Assembly: GCA_022563535.1 (NCBI GenBank)
Contig: JADFNE010000014.1
Location: 1-64,000, forward strand
Reading direction: 5' to 3'
DNA: 64,000 nucleotides
Origin: Myxococcales bacterium
Lineage (GTDB): Bacteria > Myxococcota_A > UBA9160 > UBA4427
Shown here: positions 57,355-64,000 of the stretch, in pieces
How positions within the stretch are numbered: the stretch's first letter is position 1
How the letters are laid out: the number at the start of each line of letters is the position of its first letter
Position numbers and translations under genes: made by a program
The notes under the pieces: generated by a model
Seen by the model: the letters and a program-made list of their open reading frames with translations, nothing else
What the model was told of the DNA's origin: nothing
Databases searched by the model: none

Positions 57355-57600
57355 TTGGTCGACACCACGGACGACGATAATCGGTATCTAGTCCTGAACT
57401 CGGCGGACCTCAATGCGGATTCACTGCGCGGACTGATCGAAGAGTTTGTGAGCCGCGACGGGACCGACTACGGACAGCTGGAAAGAACGCTGGATCAGAA
57501 AGTTGATGCGGTGATGCGTCAACTCGAAGTTGGGGAAGTTTGCATTGTCTTCGATCGGGAAGAAGAGCGTGCGAATCTTATTTTGGCTTCGGAACTCTAG
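57355..57600 (+). CDS. yheU: YheU/UPF0270-family small protein
   Basis: The 81-aa protein matches the UPF0270 pattern: LNADSLRGLIEEFVSRDGTDYG, LERTLDQKVDAVMRQLEVGEVCIVFD. The family is small and cytoplasmic with unknown function. I used the TTG at 57355, right after the tkt stop; GTG 57322 inside tkt is an alternative. The family's TDYG and QLxxGE signatures are intact. It ends in a CTAG shared with the convergent POT transporter. Confidence 0.8.
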   Translation: MVDTTDDDNRYLVLNSADLNADSLRGLIEEFVSRDGTDYGQLERTLDQKVDAVMRQLEVGEVCIVFDREEERANLILASEL

Positions 57601-58940
57601 GGTTCGCTTTCCTGGATGTAGGTCTTCTCTTTGAATGCCATCGCGACCGGTACGAAGATTACGGCCGATGCAAACATCAATCCCGAAAAGAACAGGAAGT
57701 AGCTCGCGCCTTCGAGGCTGGAGGAGCCGTCGGGGTTTTGGATGAATCTGTTGATCGCCGCGGTGACGAGATTACCGAGGGATACGCTCATCAAGAAGAG
57801 CGACATGATGAAGGACTTGGTTCTTCGCGGTGCCTGGGTATAGGAAAACTCGAGCGCGGTGATGGATACGAGTACTTCGGCCGCGGTGATGATCGCGTAG
57901 GCGACGAGCTGCCAGCCGATGCTGGGAGTTTGGCCCGCTTCGATCCAGGTTTCGATCAACGCGCAGATCAAAAACGACCCGGTCGCGATGAACAACCCCG
58001 CCGAGATTTTGCGCAGGGGGGTGAGGACGATGAACCGCCCCAGCATTGGATAGACGAACTGGGTAAACAGCGGGATGAAAATCAGAATCAGGATTGGATT
58101 GAGGGCCTGGATCTGAGAAGGAAGCCATTCGATTCCCAAGAATTGGCGATCCATCTTGTTGGCCTGCAAGACCCAGGTCGATCCAGATTGATCGAATAGC
58201 GCCCAGAAGATGGCGATGAAGAGATAGACCAGGCCGAGGCGCAGCATGATGGCAATGCCTTCGCCGCTGAACGCTTGCTTGATAAAGGCACGGCCCCCGG
58301 GTGGGATATGGACGAAGCGGTTGCGCCCGAACCAAAAGACCCACGTCGCCAGGATCATCAACGCACCGGGAAGGCCGAATGCTGCGTGGGGACCGTAGTG
58401 CTCGAGCAAGAGCGGAGTGAGTAATGTCGAGATCGAGGCCCCGAGATTGATTGCGAAGTAGAAGTACGAATAGATCTTTGGCAATAGCTCGGCATTGGCG
58501 TCGCCGAACTGATCGCCCACATGAGAAGATACGCAGGGCTTGATGCCGCCAGATCCGATCGAGATCAAGCCGAGTCCGATCGCGAGTCCCACGATCGTGT
58601 CGTCCATCGCCAGCGCCAGGTGGCCCAGGCAGTAGACAATCGAGAGGCTCACGATCGTTCGGTATTTCCCGAGAAAGACGTCGGCGAGCAGGGCACCCGC
58701 GATCGGGGTGAAGTACACCGCCGTGCTGAATAGATGGTAGTACTCCGTGGCCTTTGCATCGCTCAGCACCGCGAGATCGCCAGCCGAGTCGCGCAGGTAC
58801 TGGGTCATGAAGATGACCAGGACCGCCCGCATGCCGTAGTAGCTAAAGCGCTCGGCCGCTTCGTTGCCGATGATGAAGGGGATGCCCTTGGGCATCTCAT
58901 CGCTGTTTACGGGAGCAGTTCGGTATTGGCTGCTGGCCAT
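57597..58940 (-). CDS. POT/PTR-family peptide transporter
   Basis: The 447-aa MFS protein has the proton-coupling ExxER motif Glu27-x2-Glu30-Arg31 in NEAAERFSYYGMRAVLV, the loop TPIAGALLADVFLGKYRTI, and the PTR2 signature FYFAINLGA. About 12 to 14 helices are predicted. It imports di- or tripeptides with protons. Length is at the short end of the family (about 450-500 aa). It is convergent with yheU and ends on the same CTAG. Confidence 0.9.
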   Translation of the reverse strand: MASSQYRTAPVNSDEMPKGIPFIIGNEAAERFSYYGMRAVLVIFMTQYLRDSAGDLAVLSDAKATEYYHLFSTAVYFTPIAGALLADVFLGKYRTIVSLSIVYCLGHLALAMDDTIVGLAIGLGLISIGSGGIKPCVSSHVGDQFGDANAELLPKIYSYFYFAINLGASISTLLTPLLLEHYGPHAAFGLPGALMILATWVFWFGRNRFVHIPPGGRAFIKQAFSGEGIAIMLRLGLVYLFIAIFWALFDQSGSTWVLQANKMDRQFLGIEWLPSQIQALNPILILIFIPLFTQFVYPMLGRFIVLTPLRKISAGLFIATGSFLICALIETWIEAGQTPSIGWQLVAYAIITAAEVLVSITALEFSYTQAPRRTKSFIMSLFLMSVSLGNLVTAAINRFIQNPDGSSSLEGASYFLFFSGLMFASAVIFVPVAMAFKEKTYIQESEP

Positions 58941-59081
58941 CTAGCCTTCGGCCGGGCCAGGGAGGGTGAGCGCGTGTTCTGGGCAGCTTTCGTGGTCGTG
59001 CCGGATCTTCATCTCAGTTCCTTCGATTTGGCGGCTGCATGATCCGTAATGTGGTTGGGCGCGTCAATTGGCGCGGATCAC

Positions 59082-62000
59082 TCAGCGGAAGTGCCGTCCA
59101 GGGGGGAGTTTTGTGCGCTGAAGTGTGTTCTCTGTGTTTTCCGTTGCATGGGCTGCCTTCGAAGTCAGTGCCGCAAGGTGTCCGACCTTTACGTGGATCA
59201 CACCTCGAGCGTTTTGCAGAGGCCCAGCGATCTCGATGATGGCGCTGGTCGCAAGCGGTACCCGGAAGCGGCGAAACATGTCCGGGGTCAAGATGGCGTT
59301 CGAAGTGCCGGTTTCGTCTTCGAGGGTCAAGAACGTGAAGCCCCTGGCCGTGCCCGGGTGCTGGCGGACGATCACATGGCCCGCCGTGCGCACGAAGCGA
59401 CCGTTCTCGACGCTTCGCAATTCCACTGCCGAGAGTACCCCTCTGCGGCGCAAGCCCTCTCGCAAGTAGGCCAGGATCTGCGGGCCGGTCGTGAGCCCCG
59501 ACAGCCGGTAGTCGGCCAGGGTTCGTTCGATGGGCGACAACTCCGCCAGGGGAGAAGCTGCCTGTTTGCGCTTGGGCTTGCGCCTGCGGTTGCGATCGCG
59601 GTCTGTTTGGCTGCGCGCTTCCGGCGGCAGCCCGGCAAACAGCGACCGCGGATCGCGTTCCAGCGCCGCAACCTGCCACAGGGCGGCGCGGCGATGCTCT
59701 CGTCCGGGTGCTCCGGGGAGCATCGCGAGTGCCCCCAACTCGGCGAGCGCCGTGATCTCGTCTCGCTTGAGCGTCACCCGTTTTGTGAGATCGGGCATGC
59801 CGTGAAAGGGGCCCACGGCGCGTTGCTCGAGCAACTGTTCTGCCGCTCTTTGACTCAGGCCGCCTACGTAGCGCAGTCCAATACGCACAGCGGGTACCGG
59901 GCGCTCGGCTCCGTCATCGTTGATGTCGGCGATGACGCCGGGCTCGAGAGTGCATTGCCAATCCGAGGCCGTGACATCCACGGGACGCACAACCACCCCG
60001 TGTCGCTGAGCATCTTTCACCAGGGTTGCGGGGTTGTAGAAGCCGAGGGGATAGCTGTTCAAGAGTCCGGCGAGAAAGGCCGCGGGGTGGTGTCGTTTCA
60101 GGTAGGCCGAGGCGTAGGCGATCAGTGCAAAGGATGCGGAGTGAGATTCGGGAAACCCGTAGCGCGCGAACGATGAGATGTACTGCACGATCTCATCCCG
60201 GGCTTTCGCGCTCACCCCGCGCTCCGTCATACCCGCGCGCAAGCGCGCTTCGATGCGATCCATCCGCTCTTCAGAGCGCTTGAAACCCATGGCCCGGCGC
60301 AATTCTTCTGCTTCGCCACCGCTGAAGCCCGCGGCGATCATGGCGATGCGCAGAATTTGTTCTTGAAACAGGGGAACGCCCAGGGTGCGCTCGAGCACGG
60401 GCTCGAGAGAGGGATGGGGATAGCTCACCTCTTGTCTGCCCGCGCGCCGCTCCAAGTAGGGGTTGACCATCTGTCCCACGATGGGGCCCGGGCGGATCAG
60501 GGCAATCTCGACCACCAGGTCGTAGAAGCATTTGGGTTTCAGCCGGGGAAGCGTCGCCATCTGGGCTCGGCTCTCGATCTGGAAGACGCCGATCGTATCA
60601 GCTGCGCGCATCATGGCGTAGGTCGCGGGGTCGTCTTGGGGCAGCTTGGCAAGATCGACTTCGATGCCTTCGTGTTTTTGAATCAGGCTCGTTGTGACTT
60701 CCAACGCCGCCAGCATGCCCAGGCCGAGCAAGTCGATTTTGATGATGCCCATCTGTGAGCAGTCGTCTTTGTCCCACTGCACCACCGAGCGGTCTTTCAT
60801 GCTGGCGGGCTCGATCGGGACGACTTCGTCGAGATGGCCGGCGGCGATCACGACCCCGCCACTGTGTTGTCCGAGGTGCCGCGGCAAGCCGCGGATTTGT
60901 TCGACCAGGCCGAGCAGTCGGTGGATACGCGGGGCCGCGGGATCCACTCCCGCCTGGGCAAGTGTGGCTTCGAGGGTGTCGAACTCGTCGCGGTGGTCGA
61001 TGCTCGCAATGAGTTTGGAGAGTCGCCCAATCGTCTCGGGGCTCATGCCCAGCACCTTGCCCAGCTCCCGCACGGCGAGTCGAGTGCGGTAGGTAATGAC
61101 GTTTGCCGTCATCGCGGCGCCGCGCTCGCCGTATTTCTTGAAGACGTATTGGATGACGGTTTCGCGTTGATCCCCCGAAGGCAGATCCAAGTCGATGTCG
61201 GGCCACTCTCCGCGCTCCTCCGAAAGGAAACGCTCGAACAAGAGCTTCATCCCCACCGGATCGACGGCGGTGATGGCCAGGGAATAACAAACGGCACTAT
61301 TGGCCGCCGAGCCCCGACCTTGAACCAGGATGTCCCGACTGCGGGCAAAGCAGCTGATGTCGTGGACGATCAGGAAGTATCCCGCCAGACCCAGCCTTGC
61401 AATGATCGCGAGTTCGTGTTCGAGCTGGCGATGCACTGGGCTCGGCAAGGGAGCGCCGTAGCGGCTTCGCGCACCCTCGTAGGTGAGTCGGCGGAGCGCT
61501 GCATCTTGGCTCTCCCCGGGCTCGAGGGGGTATTCGGGGAAGTGATACTCGAGCACCTCCAGGCCGAAGTGACAGCGTTCTGCGATGGTCCGGGTTGCGT
61601 GGATCCAGTCGGGACGATCGGCAAAGCGTGCCACCATCTCATGGCGTGCCTTGAGGTGACGTTCGCCGTTGCGGAGTAGCCGCCTGCCCGCGCGATCGAG
61701 GGACGTCCTGGCATAGAGACACGTCAGTGCATCGAGCAGGTTTCGTTCTTCGGGCCGAGCTGTGCGCACGTCGCCACTGGCGACAACCTGCACTCCCTGG
61801 GATTCGGCCATGGCGCTGGCGCGCCGCGCCGCGCGTTCGTGGTCGCGATCGAGGTGTCGCGAAACGTCGACCCATAACCGCGCTCGCTCGCCTTGATCCC
61901 CAGCACGTGCCCCGAACAGCGCGTGGCTGCGATCGAGAAATGTCGCATCGAGTGTTGCATCTCCCCGGACCAGCGCAGTGAGGCCGTCGGCATGTTCCTC

Positions 62001-62420
62001 GAGTTCATCCCAGGTGAGGAAGGGAGCCGACTCCGGGCGCGGTCGGTTCGGGGAGTCCTTGCTCTTCTTCCGTTGTCCCAAGGTGAGCAGTCGCGAAAGG
62101 TTGCGCCAACCCTTCGCGGACTCGACCAACAAGAGCAGCTCGCCCTCGATCGGTTGTCCCGGGCTTCGCAACCGGATCTCCGCACCGTGGATCGCCCGCA
62201 CGCCGTTGGCCGCGCAAGCCCGGTGAAAGCGCGGGCTTGCGTAAACCCCATCGCGATCCGCCAGGGCGAGGGCCGGGTACTCGAACTCGGCGGCGCGCAG
62301 GGCGATGGCTTCGGGAAGGGACGCCCCTTCGAGAAAGCAAAACGCACTGCGGGCACGCAGCTCGATGTATTCATTTGCGGGCGGGCGACTGCGGCCGTGC
62401 TTCGGGATGCTGGGGGGCAT
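59082..62420 (-). CDS. dnaE2: Error-prone DNA polymerase III alpha (DnaE2/ImuC)
   Basis: The 1112-aa C-family polymerase has a PHP domain (YIELRARSAFCFLEGAS), the catalytic PDIDLDLPSGDQRETVI with Asp408 and Asp410, HLGQHSGGVVIAAG, GFSGGEAEELRRAMGFKRS, YGFPESHSASFALIAYASAYLKRHHPAAF, and a C-terminal OB fold. DnaE2 does damage-induced translesion synthesis, usually with ImuA/ImuB; neither gene is in the window. The PHP HxH is changed to RxR. It follows the Wzz gene by 59 bp, so its own promoter may lie within that gap or upstream. Confidence 0.92.
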   Translation of the reverse strand: MPPSIPKHGRSRPPANEYIELRARSAFCFLEGASLPEAIALRAAEFEYPALALADRDGVYASPRFHRACAANGVRAIHGAEIRLRSPGQPIEGELLLLVESAKGWRNLSRLLTLGQRKKSKDSPNRPRPESAPFLTWDELEEHADGLTALVRGDATLDATFLDRSHALFGARAGDQGERARLWVDVSRHLDRDHERAARRASAMAESQGVQVVASGDVRTARPEERNLLDALTCLYARTSLDRAGRRLLRNGERHLKARHEMVARFADRPDWIHATRTIAERCHFGLEVLEYHFPEYPLEPGESQDAALRRLTYEGARSRYGAPLPSPVHRQLEHELAIIARLGLAGYFLIVHDISCFARSRDILVQGRGSAANSAVCYSLAITAVDPVGMKLLFERFLSEERGEWPDIDLDLPSGDQRETVIQYVFKKYGERGAAMTANVITYRTRLAVRELGKVLGMSPETIGRLSKLIASIDHRDEFDTLEATLAQAGVDPAAPRIHRLLGLVEQIRGLPRHLGQHSGGVVIAAGHLDEVVPIEPASMKDRSVVQWDKDDCSQMGIIKIDLLGLGMLAALEVTTSLIQKHEGIEVDLAKLPQDDPATYAMMRAADTIGVFQIESRAQMATLPRLKPKCFYDLVVEIALIRPGPIVGQMVNPYLERRAGRQEVSYPHPSLEPVLERTLGVPLFQEQILRIAMIAAGFSGGEAEELRRAMGFKRSEERMDRIEARLRAGMTERGVSAKARDEIVQYISSFARYGFPESHSASFALIAYASAYLKRHHPAAFLAGLLNSYPLGFYNPATLVKDAQRHGVVVRPVDVTASDWQCTLEPGVIADINDDGAERPVPAVRIGLRYVGGLSQRAAEQLLEQRAVGPFHGMPDLTKRVTLKRDEITALAELGALAMLPGAPGREHRRAALWQVAALERDPRSLFAGLPPEARSQTDRDRNRRRKPKRKQAASPLAELSPIERTLADYRLSGLTTGPQILAYLREGLRRRGVLSAVELRSVENGRFVRTAGHVIVRQHPGTARGFTFLTLEDETGTSNAILTPDMFRRFRVPLATSAIIEIAGPLQNARGVIHVKVGHLAALTSKAAHATENTENTLQRTKLPPGRHFR

Positions 62421-62479
62421 CCAGCCATTTTCGTCTTACTTTCGCCTTTCGTCAAGCGGGCTTCTCGCCGGGCGGGCTG

Positions 62480-63898
62480 CTAGCGCGTGTAGATGCTGCC
62501 GAGCATCGGTGGGTCGCCGATGTGTTCGAAGTGTTCGGGGTTGAGCACCGTCGGGTCGACGAGTTCGGCGAGCAGCGCGATCAGCAATGCAAGCAAGAAG
62601 CTGCCAACGATGCCGAGCTGTAGATAGCGTGCACTCGAGCGGATCGGCTCGGTCGGCGTCGATGCGGGGTCGAGTACGCTCACCCGCGGTCCCTGTTGTG
62701 ATCGCTCGAGTTCCTCCGCCAACTTTGCGTCCTGAACTTTGCGCAAGAATTCGAGGTAATTTTCTTCGAGCACACGAGAGTTTTGGGTCAGCGCCTCGAA
62801 AGCTTCGGCGTTTTCGGGGATCTGTGTCGCACGACGATCCAGAGCCGCCATTTCTCCGTCGATCTCGGAAAACTCGAGTCGCAAGTTCTCGAGGCCGCGC
62901 TCCACCACCGCGAGCCGGGCATCATGAGCGAGTTTGGACTCCTCATAAACCTGGTTCACTTCTTCGCGTTGATCTTCGAGCTGTTCGATTTGCTGCTGCA
63001 GTGCGATGACATTTGGATGCTCATCCGTATGAAGTGAACGTTGGGAGATGAGAGAAAGCTTTAGATCGGCGAGTCGAGCCTCAGCTGTGCCCCCACCGCC
63101 GGCGGTACGAGGCGCTGCCAGTCGCTCTTCTTCGGACAAGATCTGATCGCTCAAATTTTGCCGATGGGTCTCGAGGCGCTCGAGTTTTCGGAGGACGGTC
63201 TCCTGATCCATTGGCATCGATCCGCGGTGAGTCAAATAAAACTTGGTAATCGTCGTCTTGATTTCGCGAAGCTTCCCTTCAGCGCGCGTGAGTTCGCGTT
63301 CCATGAACTCCGTGGTTGTTCGCGCCTGTTGATTCCGGCGGCGGATGCTCGAATCGATGAAGCCGGCCGCGAGTTGATTTGCAATCACGGCGGCGACTTC
63401 CGGATCCGCGGAGGAGTACTCGATCGAGAAAATCGAGGCGTTTTCCTGCCCGCGTCGTCTATTACCGCGGACGGTGTCATCAGGCGCGATTGAAATATTT
63501 TTGCGCATTGACGCGATGATGTCCGCAAGCTCGGTTTCGGCGCGCTCATCGGAATACAAGTCGTATTTTTCAATCAACTTACCCAGGTTCTTGTGGGAGA
63601 GAATCTCGCCCGCCATGGCGTTGATGTTCGAGAGCGAATCGAGGCCAGAAACCGTCGAGCGGACGAACTCTTCCGGAATCTGTTGGTTGGACACGAGGAC
63701 CGTCGCCTTTGCGAGGTACATCGGCTTGAGGGTGAAGTAGAAAGACGCGGTTGCGAGGATTCCAATGACAAAAGAGATCACCATCCAGATCCACCGACGG
63801 CGGATCAGGCCCAGGGGATCGAGAGTGATCGCCTTGATCTGGGCGACGATGGCTCCGCCGCCGGCCTCGTCCTCGGCCCATTCTTCGCTAAAACTCAT
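62480..63898 (-). CDS. Wzz/GNVR-type polysaccharide chain-length protein
   Basis: The 472-aa protein has two membrane helices (WMVISFVIGILATASFYFTLKPMY near 36-60 and YLQLGIVGSFLLALLIALLAEL near 430-450) around a long periplasmic coiled coil with Wzz and GNVR elements (EENYLEFLRKVQDAKLAEEL). It regulates chain length or export of EPS or O-antigen. Its ATG overlaps the stop of the upstream tyrosine kinase (ATGA), so the split kinase/adaptor arrangement is clear. dnaE2 follows. Confidence 0.87.
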   Translation of the reverse strand: MSFSEEWAEDEAGGGAIVAQIKAITLDPLGLIRRRWIWMVISFVIGILATASFYFTLKPMYLAKATVLVSNQQIPEEFVRSTVSGLDSLSNINAMAGEILSHKNLGKLIEKYDLYSDERAETELADIIASMRKNISIAPDDTVRGNRRRGQENASIFSIEYSSADPEVAAVIANQLAAGFIDSSIRRRNQQARTTTEFMERELTRAEGKLREIKTTITKFYLTHRGSMPMDQETVLRKLERLETHRQNLSDQILSEEERLAAPRTAGGGGTAEARLADLKLSLISQRSLHTDEHPNVIALQQQIEQLEDQREEVNQVYEESKLAHDARLAVVERGLENLRLEFSEIDGEMAALDRRATQIPENAEAFEALTQNSRVLEENYLEFLRKVQDAKLAEELERSQQGPRVSVLDPASTPTEPIRSSARYLQLGIVGSFLLALLIALLAELVDPTVLNPEHFEHIGDPPMLGSIYTR

Positions 63899-64000
63899 TC
63901 GGATTCATCATTTGCGTAGTAGTAATAGTCGTCATCTTGCGAGTGCCTCGGCACCGGCACGTCGTTGAGCACCTTGCCGAGTACTTTCTCAGCCGGAAGG
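63895..64000 (-). CDS. C-terminal tail of a bacterial tyrosine kinase (partial)
   Basis: Only the last 35 codons lie in the window. They read LPAEKVLGKVLNDVPVPRHS then QDDDYYYYANDESE and stop. The VLGKVLNDVP strand and the tyrosine cluster are the usual end of CpsD/CapB/Wzc-type BY-kinases, where the tyrosines are autophosphorylated. The stop overlaps the Wzz start. The Walker motifs would lie upstream beyond the window. Confidence 0.75.
   Translation of the reverse strand, partial: LPAEKVLGKVLNDVPVPRHSQDDDYYYYANDESE

Overview
The window is a GC-rich, gene-dense chromosomal segment of a Gram-negative bacterium. It carries lipoprotein and Sec signal peptides, an outer-membrane-type protein, Wzz, CcmH and LbH acyltransferases. 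There is no rRNA gene, so the lineage can only be inferred. An EF-G with the P-loop AHIDSGKTT (the spd/mitochondrial EF-G1 type), many GTG/TTG starts and the mixture of fatty-acid-type enzymes suggest a deltaproteobacterial-grade organism (Myxococcota/Desulfobacterota-like). That placement is tentative. Etf, citrate synthase, transhydrogenase, leuCD, transketolase and nadA point to a respiring, biosynthetically competent heterotroph.

Layout. 1-2.3 kb: the 3' end of a PD40/DUF1566 surface-type gene of lower GC, a poorly explained 0.85 kb, and tRNA-Ser(CGA). 2.4-6.6 kb: infA, an LbH acyltransferase, a QueG-like Fe-S protein and fusA, followed by a perfect 25-bp inverted repeat. 6.9-13.4 kb: an SLC13/RCK transporter, a TerB-like protein, a GT39-like glycosyltransferase with a methyltransferase, a GT2 glycosyltransferase and an LbH acyltransferase. 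13.4-18.9 kb: a five-gene minus-strand run, ArsM-like methyltransferase, ArsS-like radical SAM, TVP38 membrane protein, MerA/Lpd-like oxidoreductase and ROK kinase; this is the most coherent specialised system seen. 19-28.5 kb: SDR, hypothetical genes, a decayed outer-membrane-type gene, a class-IV aminotransferase with citrate synthase, ArnT-like GT, YciH and a CoA-binding protein.

28.5-41.6 kb: an M16 protease pair; efp-patatin-WYL; ParA-PlsC-epimerase; etfBA with a clear terminator; an alpha/beta hydrolase lacking its serine; a RecB-family nuclease. 41.8-48.9 kb: cysE-ccmH-srkA-nadA, a CoA ester lyase, a response regulator followed by a frameshifted CheX-like gene, and a tandem MaoC protein. 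49-64 kb: pntAa-pntAb-pntB, CysQ-like phosphatase, leuCD, transketolase-yheU, a POT peptide transporter, DnaE2-type polymerase, Wzz and the tail of a tyrosine kinase with a Tyr cluster.

Working together: the 14-18.9 kb run reads as arsenic methylation/arsenosugar formation with membrane and redox partners. Envelope polysaccharide genes recur (two GT39, GT2, three LbH, Wzz/BY-kinase). Three intergenic regions hold short tandem repeats (13, 10 and 14 bp) beside gene starts. Two genes are visibly broken by small lesions (21.2-22.5 kb and 46.9-47.8 kb). No CRISPR array, transposase, integrase or phage gene was seen.
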